A stretch of DNA of 64,000 nucleotides from Parelaphostrongylus tenuis (Eukaryota; Nematoda; Chromadorea; Rhabditida; Metastrongylidae): assembly GCA_019055375.1 (NCBI GenBank), contig JAHQIW010007140.1, forward strand, positions 124,001 to 188,000. The letters are read 5' to 3'. Shown here piece by piece: positions 30,641-42,800 of the stretch; positions within the stretch are counted from its first letter, which is position 1, and each line of letters begins with the position of its first letter. The position numbers were made by a program, and so were the translations under genes. The notes under the pieces are model-generated. The model was not told the DNA's origin. It searched no databases and was given only the letters and a program-made list of their open reading frames with translations.

Positions 30641-33153
30641 CTTAGGGAACGTATTTATGCTCCTCAAAAAATATGCACATTCGCGTTCTTATTTGATGTT
30701 TTTTCTCAGTGTAGAATTTTTAAGCCCATAGTCTTGAAAAATGAAGCTGTCTTTGTTTTTTCTTGCAAAAGAAAAGAAACGAGAACAATTGACATAGGTT
30801 ATTCTTGGATGCTTGTGGACAATGAGTACACAAACAGCGTGCTGAATGTTCATTGTTGAATTTCATCAGATGAAATGAACGGAACGTATTGCACAACAGT
30901 CGTATATTCTGAAGCAAACGAAAGGCACAACTGATAAATTATGAACATTTAAATGCAATATATGCATTACAATGAATTCTCAATACTATGGTAATAAAAA
31001 AGGTGAAAAACAATACACATCATCATAAGAACGTATACTGTTACTTTGGCAGGTCACTGAGCAAAGAGAGATGAAGGTCGCACACAAGAAAACTCGAGCT
31101 ACACGTCTCTGAAATAAGAAACAACTGTAGAGACACGAACGTATAGGAGATAACATTTGGCGTGCGAGTTGTATAGGTAGGTAATTTACATTGTAGCAAT
31201 GTATGACATTCTCGCGACGAAGTATAATCTCGAATTTGCTGTGTTCTGGACGACTCCTATTCTTTCACTGTACCCACTTTAATGCCCATAGATGCCACAC
31301 CGGCCACTCAGGTAGGTTTTATGTAGCACCGCTATATTTGATTGTGATCTTCCCTCTAAAAATCGCTTTTTCAGTGTGATACGAAGATGATGAACCTTGC
31401 CCAGATTAGAAGATGATCCTGAGATAAGGCATCATATCACGATGTTATGATCAGATACTCTAACTTTTATTCACTCACGTACTCATAAAGTTTATTCAGT
31501 AGCCCTTTAAAGCTTTTCATGTCGACGCTTTTGATTCCTACCCCAGGATTCTTACTACTACCACAGAATCCTCACCGCTGTGCTTTTTTGTCCTGTGCGC
31601 CTAAAGGGCTACTTGCCCGAATTTCCTACTTTCCATCTAGGTATTCTTTAATTTGGACACAAAATGGTTTCCCCCTTTCGCCTATGTATTCGTCATCTTA
31701 GAAGAGATTTGGTACAGTCTCCCTGAACTCATTCACTCCTCGACCCCTTCCCCATCAAGGCATACCACGTAATCCTCTGTCTCACATAGGCAGTCATATA
31801 GGTGATTCCAAGGCAACCGGCGACATCGTGTGTTACGTAAAATCTCTACAATACTTACAAACTTTCCCAGACCGCTGTTCTTCAGACAAATTTTGATTGC
31901 GACGTTTACTTGTTACAGAAGGTAGTTCAAAGGACGTTTTTTTCCTAAAGTGTTTGAGAGCATACCGGTGACCTCTGCCGCATAAGTAGAATAGCGGTGA
32001 GTTTTTATATGAAAACTAAACTTTCGGTGTGACTTTCCATTAGATTTTCCGTACATATAAAGCTCTAAAGTCTTAATATATGTACGTAATATTGACCAAA
32101 AAAGTCAGAAAAATGAGTGCTATACAATCAAAATGTCAATCAAATTCGTACTAAACACAAAACATTATGAGGTTGCAGCTTTATAACCACATTTACGTCC
32201 CAATGTTTCAAATTAAAAGCTATGTATGGTGTGAAACATAACCACGTAGTGGTGAGATACCAACAAAGTTTGGAACCTAAGATTGCCTTTAGGTCGTGAC
32301 TATCCTTTCCGGGAGTAACGTAGGGTTAGCTTCCGTACTGATTAATTAAATAGTACAAATGAACTTTTATTGGCATGATAAGAAGAACCTCAATCCAATA
32401 TCATCTTCTCAATCAATTTTCAACCAAAAAAAGTCATTTTGGTTATCTAACACTGATCGAAGCTTATTGAACAACTCGTGATTTGTATTTATATAATTAC
32501 CAAGTCAGTGGACCCCAGTTTACAAATTCATTCTAGAAGAAACTTTTCGATTATTGCTGTTAGCTTCAATGAAACTCGAGTGTTTCATAAGAGTTGAGAA
32601 CATAGCAGAATTGTTGAAGAAGGTTAGTTTATAGCCCTAAGTAATAAAATAAGTACTTTTATAACATTATATACGTGTTAAGCTCCTTTAACTGCCAAAT
32701 AAGTGCATTACTTTAATGGCCATGATTTCGGGGTTGTACTTGTCGATATGCATTTTTGAGTGAAGCAAAACGACCGTACAAAAATTACGCTTTTCTATTT
32801 TTTACCACACAAAATTGAGCAATTCCTCTCTTAGCCTATAAATTTTTATGCGAACATGGCGGTTACATATAGGTGCTTAGAGAACATGAAGATATGGCTT
32901 CTAAACGAAGTATCGCTTACAAGTTCTTACAAAATAGCAAAAGCGTCCCATTGGTAAGAATCCTACTCGTTTTCCTAGTAGATCCTATCATTTTAACCTC
33001 AATTCCTAAAGCTTATTGTTTACCAAGCTATGCATATTAGAACTCAAGAAAGTGAAATCTTACTTAAAACAAGTGCATTGGAATCAGTGCAGAATGCCGT
33101 GGGATGATGAGCAGCTTTACAAGTCAAAGTGCGAAATTTTCAGCAAAGAATGG
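30641..33153. other. Intergenic DNA and presumed rhgf-2 3' flank
   Basis: No gene is supported. A tiny two-exon plus-strand ORF at 31282-31416 is listed under findings. The segment at 32175-32270 repeats 3280-3385. Confidence 0.4.
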
Positions 33154-36100
33154 TTAAATACTGAAGTAGCACTTGAATTATGGCATTGATCGTTTGCATA
33201 CTCTGTTTGAGCATTTTCCATAATAAGTTAAATGAGAGTAATGGAGAGACTTACGAAGTTTCTAAGTGGTTCTCCAGAATGAATCGTAATAAATCCTGAT
33301 GCTTCTGTCCGTGTTCTGCCGGTGGCGACGGTATCTGAGGAAGTGGTGGAGTAGCATGCAGTATTTGTTGCTGTGGGAGTGTCTGAGACATTGAGCTTAT
33401 CTTACATGAATTGACCCTATCACTTAGTGTTTTCCATATTTACTAAGACCAGATGCTCTCTAAGATCTTGACACTGGAAGTAATCGAAATATTTTGGTCA
33501 AGATCATACCGATGATATCTCTTCGCTAACACTTTCGGGCATGTCGAGGCTTATATTCAACGTTGCTAACGACGCCCCCTCGTCGTTCACGGCTATAGTC
33601 GAAACATGTGTTTTTGTAGTCTGAACGATTTTTCGTGTAGCTACAATTAACTCTCAGCTTGTTAATTACAAACACTACTACAAAACTAGTATTTTGCCTT
33701 GAAGAAGAACTTATTTTCAGTTAATTCTTTCACATGTACATTCAGCTTGTGTTCCACTTCAATACTGTGTGAGGATAATGATGTTGAATTAGACTTGACA
33801 AGTTGCAAATAGGCAAAAATTAAACTTCTAAACAGAATCCCAATCTTTGATTTTCGTAGATTACCAAACGTCCTTATGGCCCAACGCATCATATCGTTGC
33901 TCCTCGAAAGCTACTGTTCTCTCAGCTAAGGTAAAATGCAAAATGACTCAATTTATGAGAATATAGATGAACGATCAGTAATGTGCTTGATTACGATTCA
34001 GCTCTACCTCACTGTCAGCATGTGACGAAGATGTAGAAATTCCAGATGTCGAACTGCCAAATGATTCCGAAGAAGCAGCTGTTGACGTTTGCGAATGACG
34101 CCGACTGTGCTGAAAGTCTTCTTTTTTTCTAATCTGTAAGGTTCGTATTCATGAGACGGCTTGCTCACTAACTTCCCCTAGCCTAGCGGATATTTTTCGA
34201 CTACTCGCTCCAACTGCCGAGCTAACATTCCAAGAGAATCTTTTGAGGATTCCACCCTGCAGTACTGCTCCCTTTGGTTTCAAAACATCGATACCATCTG
34301 CAGTGTGATACCTAGACGAAAAGAATTTTACGAAACGAAAGGATTCATAGCAATCTGAAAAAATAAATGGTCTAAGCATCTAAATAAAACTGAGGACATT
34401 TGTGAATAGAGTGATTTTGCTACGTATATCATAAAAAAATAAGATGATCAAAAATTCTAACAGCTTTGTTCAACATAAGAAAATATCAATTATTGAGTAG
34501 AAAGCAGATGATAGATAACCTCTTTTCAAATCGTCGGCCTTGAGGCTGTGCAAGATCGTCCTCCGCTACTACAGAAGCTGCTGTTACTTCATCAGTGTTT
34601 GTTGATTGCTCACATCTGTAAAAATACTTCGACGCCACAGGATGTTTGAGACAAAGATTTCCTAGGGTATTTCTGCCAATTTTTTCACTTAATTTTTTTT
34701 CTAACTTTTCACCTTGCTTTGCTCGATTGCAGATGGAGATCTGCTGTTTCTTGCGCTATGTACATTGCCTGTTTCCGCTGCGGCTGCGGAGATGAAGTTC
34801 GTGATGATTTCCCGTTCGTGGCAGCTTCTGAAGAATTCGATCTTGATCGAAGCATCCGTGGGCACTCTGTAGGCACTGGAAAACCTGCTGTTAGAAAGGG
34901 CATGTATATCAAATAGCGTTGAAAGACTTCTTACCAGGATATGATTCTGGTGGTAGCGTCATATGAAGATCTACACTGCTTTTGCTGTTTGACAGCGGGC
35001 AACTCGACACGCTCAATTTGTGAAAGAACGGTAGATTGGGAGAGGCGATAAAATCTAGATTTCGATCCAGCTGTTCAGTAGACGATACTGTAGCTGCTCG
35101 ACGAACCTCTGAAAAATAACTCGAGTGATTTTGCCTAGAGAAAAAGTTCGACTATTGTATTATATCCAGAAAATTTTGATTCAACGAGTTTTTTATGAAG
35201 GGTTGATCACTGATATTAACGCTAGGGTTTTTTTGAATATCTCATCCATACGACAGGTCTGAGAGTTATGGATGCAGACCGATGAAGTGTCAGGCTTGGC
35301 TGGTGTAGGTCTAATGATTCCTAACAATGAAATTTCTGCAGATTGGATTAAATTCGAGAAATCCGAATCAAGCAAAAAAAGGTACTTGACCATTCTTTTT
35401 GAGTGTTTCTTGAGACCACGCTGGAATTTCAGCATGCCCGATAGGTTTTTTGAGCCATGCAAGCGGTTTGTTATGGACACTCATACAGCGCACAGCGCAA
35501 GACACGTGCTTTGGCCTTTCAGCCTCGTCTTACGATTAAGTCGGTTCTAAGGGGAGATATCCTCTGATAACAAGAACCGACGCAGTAATACTTACACGCC
35601 TCGTCAAGTAATAAAATCTTCGAACGGTCACCATTCGAACACGCTATAATATTTCACGATTATCAGCCAAGAGTAATCGAGTGTACAACACTACCCGTTT
35701 GGTGATTTTATCCCTTGACTAAGCGTGTAAGTATTACGGCGTAGGTTCTCATTAAGGATGTCACCCGCGAAACTGACTGAACCGTAAAGCATCGTGCATC
35801 TGACGAGGCTGAAAGGTCAAAACATGTGTCTGCCAAGTGATAAGTGCTTATAACAGACTACATGTATGACTCAAAAAAAAATAAAACGGTATTTAACTAT
35901 TGATTTGAAAAAGCGATTTATATCACCTCAGAGTACAAAATAGGTCAATGGGGAAAATTAAATAATTGAAGTACAATGATGATTAAGATGTTTGCCATTA
36001 TCTCCGGATTGGATTCTGTCTTTGCCTGAGGATGTCTCCTATTAGTGATTTCCACTGAATGGCACTCGACCGGCTCCTACTAGAATACTGAGGCAACTAC

Positions 36101-36852
36101 GCTTGAGCGTTCCCAAATCCTCACTCCAGTATGTCACCAGCTTTTGCACATCATAAGGACTTCTCTCGGACAAATTTGTAACTAAGTTTGCGACGCCGAA
36201 AGGATCGAAAGAGGAGAATATCTGGTCTGCTACAGATCCAGCAACTTGTGAGCACAAATCATGAGTAGCTCTAACCACTGCGTTATCCGCGTTTCAATAA
36301 TGAACTCGAAAAGTATATTAGATAGAGAAAAAAATCTACGTTTGAACCGCGAATTCGAAATTTCAGGATGCTCATTAAGGACACTTCACTTTGTGAACAA
36401 TTCGCGATCAAATACGAATGACTGGTGGCCAAAATGGGAAAGAGGATAATGGAAAAAATGATCACGTGAGAATGTTTCATTTTTCCGGTTTTTGATGCAA
36501 TAAGATGCCAAAGAGACAAAAAAAAACTTCACCGCAGTGAAATTTGACGAAATTGCTCAATAAGCGTTGCTGATCTATATTTCCATGGTACAAAGACAGT
36601 TAACCACGGCCTTTCAATAGGATGAAAGAACATTGTTCTTCGGGAAGACCTCTGTATTATCTGTCTATATCTGTATGGCTTCTATTCAATCACAAAAAAT
36701 AGTTGGTTCGTATAGGAAAGGCTTTGTTTCGAATAACAGAGAACTCACGGTTGATATGGGCATGAGCAGCAACCACTTGCGAGTCCATGCTGCTGCTCTT
36801 CCGATGCACTACAGACGGTATGCAATGGGAAAGATTATGTTGCCATGGTGGA
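33154..36852 (-). CDS. rhgf-2: rhgf-2 exons: Ser-rich tail and C-terminus
   Basis: Exons 36852-36749 ([19 protein letters not shown]), 35108-34935 ([19 protein letters not shown]), 34887-34713 ([19 protein letters not shown]), 34615-34520, 34311-34173 ([19 protein letters not shown]), 34109-34008 (Ser/Thr-rich), 33382-33255 ([19 protein letters not shown]) and a last 7-nt coding piece 33160-33154. RKSSSMDS and FSWNV resemble PLEKHG5/RHGF-2 tail motifs. The last two exons join to end ...HLETSI, a class I PDZ ligand. The final junction is inference. Confidence 0.7.
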
Positions 36853-39800
36853 CTGCGAAGGTAAGACAGAATAGATTTGAGGTAAGATCAATTCGCATAA
36901 CTGACTGAGTAAACAATGAACAACAGAACAAAAAAAAATGTGAGTAAAAATGGCACCATTTTCGTATGTCGTAAAAGGAATTCTCAAAATCGTTGTGTCG
37001 ACCTTGAAGACGCTTGAATTCATTGCTTGTAATATTGATCATCTCCAACCATCTATAAAAAAAACCCCGATTAAAATTGCGGAAAAAATTGCACTTTTTG
37101 ATTTTACAATATTGTCTGCTTCTGGATAGATTATATGGCTCTATCCATCACTTGATTTACACACGAACTAAAGCGCACTAAGCTCTCCAAAAAAAGCCCT
37201 AAAATTTCAATTTACCTTACTCTCAAGCACTTAGTTCCTTTTGTAACATGTTGCAATAGGTTTTAGCAATAAACTGAGAAACAAGTCTTCTAGGAATTTA
37301 ATGCGCTCTTTCAAAAACGGCAGTGTTACGACATCAAATTTAACGGTGAGATGATAAAAAGATCTATAGAGCGGCCAAGGGTCCGTACAATACGGTGTCT
37401 AGGGCTGTCTAACGATGTACATCGTCACTGATCCGATACCATGAACATGAACCCCTTGCATGCCTTCGAGGTGTAAATTTATCAGATCTGTTTGAGAGAG
37501 TGTGGAAGCTTAATCAGTTGATAAGATACGTTATGTAAAGGTCAAATAAGCGTTCAGTCAATATTACGATGATTTCCGTAACTGAAGCATAAGACATCAC
37601 AATGAAATTGCTAAGCGGGAAACACTTTATTCTCTATCCTCATAGAACTTCTTTTCATACTAGTTAGCCAACAAAGGGGGTATTCAAAGGCGCTATACAC
37701 CATAAGGTCGTTTCGACCCATAATGGCTAGACACTGGATTAATACAACGTGTAACAGTCACAACGAAAGCGAATGCGGACGAATTGAGCTGCATAATTCT
37801 ACATTATCGAATGCAGTGTTTTAAAATTCTTTCCCGCTCACACCCATCTTCAAAATTACACCAATTTTCCAAAGTCTGTAGCTATCAAAATGTGACGTAT
37901 GGTGCAATCCAAGAATTCCGTGAATAGAGTTTAATCATTATTTTTTCTTTCAAAAGACTCTGTTTCCAATTTTATTAGTGGACTTGAACAGTCAATCCAT
38001 TCTAATAGCTTCTCCACACCCATTATTAATCAATGGATTAGGATTTGCGAGAGGATTAGGAATGCGAGAGCGAGTCTGAGTGTTCTCTGATGATTTTATT
38101 CTTCTCTATGATTGTCGTTGGTTGCAGACCGAGGCAATTCATCCAGAAATTTTGAAATAGACGTTCATTATGGTGCAGCCCATCCTTCATCGTCAGTCAT
38201 TACCAATCTTTTTTTTATAGCTTGGAGAAAGCTTTGCTAGACAAGTCTGATATCAAGCCCTCAACCTGGAGGTATAGGAGCTGAGTGGGGTCTGAGACAA
38301 GGTCGAATGAGAGCAATCACACGGCAAATGTAATGCGTGTAATTCAACAAGGTAAAATGGTTAAAAAAGTTTCTTCAACTCTCTCGTTGGAATACACAGA
38401 TCTTGATGCTCTGATTCAATTGCTGTAATAATTGAAGTTGAGAAACAGTTGAAATATGGGCGGGAGTTTCAATGATCTACTGAGAATATAGCAATGTTTT
38501 AAACAATAATTTTTCTCATAAGTTTAGCACTAGAGTAGTAAACATAAATTTCAATATTATACATGGACTACCGGTAGCCATTTTAATGCGCCAATCTTGA
38601 CAGTTTCGAGGCTAAGAGTGATTTGTAGAAAGGGTCTATATAGAGCGATGTTAAAGCGAAAAGAAAATCATGTTTCACACTCGGAGTAGTTAGGTTACCG
38701 CTTGAACTTTATAGCCTATTTATTTGGCAACGTGAAATAAGAAAAAATTTTGTACCAACAGAACGATAGAACAAAGTCTCTTCTATAATTCTGAAACACG
38801 AAACCTGAAATTCTTTTCAGAAAGAGCAAAAAAATTCTAAATAAGTGACGCTGTATGCAGCGATTTCAACTACCGCTTCGAAAAGCACGTCAATCGAGAG
38901 CCGTGAGTTTCCTTTACTTATTTGATAACTTTTCCCTTTCCGGAGAAGTTTTCAGGCTTTTTTATTAGAGAATTGAAAAGGAATCTTTATTCCGCCGTTC
39001 TACAAGCATAAAAACTTCTTTTATTTCACATTGCCAAAACTCGCTATAAAGTTTAGGCGACGAGCTAACTATAAAGACAAAACGCGACTTTCTTTTTGCT
39101 TTAACAACGCTCTATATGAACCGCTACAAAAACCAGTCTCAGCATCAAAACTGTCGAGATTTGAACTATCGACTAAATACCAGTAATCCATGCATACTAT
39201 GAGATTTGGTGTTTATTGCTCTAGTGCGAAACTTGAGAAAAGATCCAGTATTTTCAAGAACGAAACAAGAGCTACCTTCGTGTTTCCTTTTCATCTGTTG
39301 TGTGCATGAGATAAATACTGGACGGCGCATCGAATTCGTTCATGCAGATAATAAAGAAACCGCCTGCAACCATTATGAGGAACTTTTAAGAAGAGCAATC
39401 GTCATATTGACAAAAAATACAGCTGGAAATTTATTTGCAACTTTATAAGCAACTTTGCTTAACGTTCTAAGCTATTCACATGTGAACGCCTCTTAATATT
39501 TAAACTTTAGCAAAACTCTCTTGCCCTTGTCCTCAGACTTGCTTACTAATGTTAGAAAATGTCGTGAGAACCTAAGAACTAGCTGAACTCACTGGCGTCA
39601 TTGAAAGGATGATAAATCATATGAGCAATGTGAATTGGAGGACGAGCAACTCTGAGACCCTTATCAGTTCTTCTATTCGACGTTTTGCAAAGCAGAAGCA
39701 TGTCTGTGAAGAGCAGGCAATGCATTTCCATCTGAAAATGAAACGATACTAGAATCAAGCGACAAAACAATGTCTATGGAGTCAACTTCGTGACGAAAGT

Positions 39801-42800
39801 GAATTCATCATGGCAGCATGAAACCTATTTTGGACGGACCAAACACAATGTTGATGGTCATCACATCAAAACTGGTGTTGCTGAGACAAATAGTAATTAG
39901 TTTTGGAGTGATAAACAAATTTCTCAAAATCGTCGCTCTTTTCTTCAGTCTATAAATTGCAAAAATTGCTTATAAAGCGCTCAATGCGCTTTAGAGTAAT
40001 GGTTTTAAAAAGCCATTTTCAAGGGCCGGATGTATGAAAAACAATGCACGTTGTGAAAAGGTTAACGACGTGAGTGTTATCTACACAATAAATTAGCAGG
40101 CATATTCGTTCGAATTGAAATTTTCGAAAGAAAAATAATGGATGAAGGGCGCCACCATACGTATTCTTTATGTCAAGCCATTGCCCATACTAAATCGAGC
40201 CTTCGTAGCTGAACTCAATGTGATAAAGTATCTTTACTCAATGTGGCACCTTTGGTCCTTGTCGACTTTCTCTGATTTTCAAGTTTCCGCGATGAATGAC
40301 CCTTCGAAATTGGGGCGGCCCAGGTACGAGTGGCATGGGCGCCATCAGATCCAATGTCGCACGCCTGGTTGGAAAAAGCTGCAAATGTTCATTCTTTCAC
40401 CTTCTCGAGTCTTTGTCTACTATAATTAACGAAGTAACGTAAAAAACCACAAAAACTAAGGAAGTTTTCTTGATTGTTCTCAGAAGTGCTTCGAATGCTT
40501 ATCACCTTTTCAAATTCTTCAGAATCTACTGCATCGTAACCGTCAATACTCTTCATAATTTCCGCCATTTGAAGTCTAAGGTCATTGTTATTGAGCTCAA
40601 AGTTCAGCTGTTGAGTGGCAGCATCCGTTCTGTCGATCATTGCTGCAAAAGCGCATTACCCTTTCCAACTCGTTTCAGGGGTATTTTTTGTCTGCTTCAG
40701 CTTCTATGACAAGTTGCTCTGGTAAGTTTGTAAAAGTATATTCACACTCAAAATAGCAATAAATCCAGCAAACTCGATTTCAAAGAAAAAATTACAAGTA
40801 CGAATAATATATTTCAGAACAAAAGCTTAATAGAACACAGTACAATCAAAATACTAATGTAGCAAAATAAAGATGGAAAAAAGATGAATTTCTCCGACAA
40901 TTACAAAAAAAGGATTAAAAATGCTATCCATCATATTTCATGCTGGAAAGATAAGATTTTATATTGCAGCCATCTACAATGGTATTATTGGTATCACTAT
41001 AATTCATACAGTTGTTACTAAAGAACTAACTTTGAATAATCAGGCGTTCACGGTCATCGGTTGAATTTGAGAGGACGGCCTAAAAGCGTTATTTTTGCAT
41101 TGATACTGAAGATTGAAGAGGCTGTGGATGAAAATCGTCTCTAGCAAATCTTCGGATTTCCTGGTCTTGCGAAATTCTAACAAACCTTCAGCAAAAGGCT
41201 GTATCTGGTTAGCCGTTGCATCGGACTGGTCAGTGTATCGCAAAGCTTCTGTCGCCGCATAGACTCTTGTGACTCGGCCCACTAATATGTTCCAGGTAAT
41301 AAGTATTTTGTAAATTTGAAATAAATTTGAGAATAATGTAGTCGTCTTTTTCTTATGCCTATATAGAATTTGCCGAACAAGAAAATCAAGAGTTTATCGA
41401 AAATTTTCAAATCATAGTCAGTGCTTTGCCAGCTTGACAGTAGAATATTTGACTTGGAGATAACACTTCATTCATCAATTCTCATATGATTTGCGACGGA
41501 TGTAAGACAACGCACCTGTACAAATTCTCTAAACAGTTCGTTATCTTTCTGTTTCTTCTGTACGTACGTGTGACTATCGTCATGACCAAGATTGAAGGGA
41601 ATGTAGCACTTTGACCATTCACTGATGTCTTCGAAACCATGCAGTAAAAGCACAGGATCAAGTGGTTTGTGAGTTTGCCTGGAATTTTCCACATATAATG
41701 CAAAAACAATTAGCGAGGAGCTGTTGACGGTATACTAGGCGTATAATCCTGTGTCATTTTAATGAGAACGCTCAGATTTACATTTCAACTGCTTAAAGAT
41801 CTATATTATTGATAAAGGGCAGTCAGAATAGAACCGATTAGTTTCAAGTTCCACAGGACGTAATTTCGAGTTCTAGTCAACACCGGCACAATCACGAAGA
41901 CCAGTCTTCTTTCATTTGGTGCAGAGTATTACGACTAGCATAATAGAAGAGCAATCGTAGAATCATATTCTTATTCAGAAAACCGCTACTATTCTGTTAT
42001 CCACAAGGATTCTTTGGAACAAAACTTTTTGCTAACTGAATTGTTAACAGTCATTCAGAAGCTTGGATCGTGGAGAATTGCAAGATGCACTTGTTTTCTG
42101 AAAAGGTCTTTTTACAGTGCTGTAGCACGAAGACTAAAATCAAATTTTACACGCGTCGCCATCCAGGGAAAATAAAAGCCATGATCCCACATTGCGCATT
42201 ATTCCTCGCAATCTCGTTATTTATTTAAAAATTTTTTCTCCGTTTCGCAGAGATTTCTATTTTCTATAGCAATTGCAGAAAAAGCTGTGTTCAATCGTTC
42301 CGTGAATTTAGGCCATTTTCCACTTTTATTTTTATATTGCCAAATGAGACCCGCTGATAAGCCTAAGCCTAGGCAACCTTAGCCAATGCACAAAAGCATT
42401 TGAGCGTGTAGAGGAAATTTTGAAGTATCGCGGTATTATCGAATGAAGCGTTAAGAAAAAATCTTTAATTCCTTGTCAGAAATCACGCGCCACATATTAG
42501 TAAGTAGAGGAACCGCACAGCGCGATCGGTACACATACCTCTCACACATCTTAGCCGACAAGCAATGCGCAGCATGTTTGAAGCTCAAACTTTTTCCACG
42601 GTACAGCCAGTTAAACGGCCTTATCAGAAAACAAGCATGGTAATGGAATCGCCGAAATTTAGGATACCCAAAGGTCATTCAGAAAAGGGAAGAGGTCTGC
42701 CCTGCAAGAAACACGCTTGTATGAAACACAAAATTTCCTTTGCTATAACACCGCGAAGCTTTTTGAAAAACAAATGAACTTTGATTTCTGTGGGACTTGA

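Noticed and set aside
41040..41282. 80-codon minus-strand frame [16 protein letters not shown]...
   Set aside because: Wrong frame. A different minus frame of the same bases gives the diagnostic DH helix [12 protein letters not shown] with exact splice sites.
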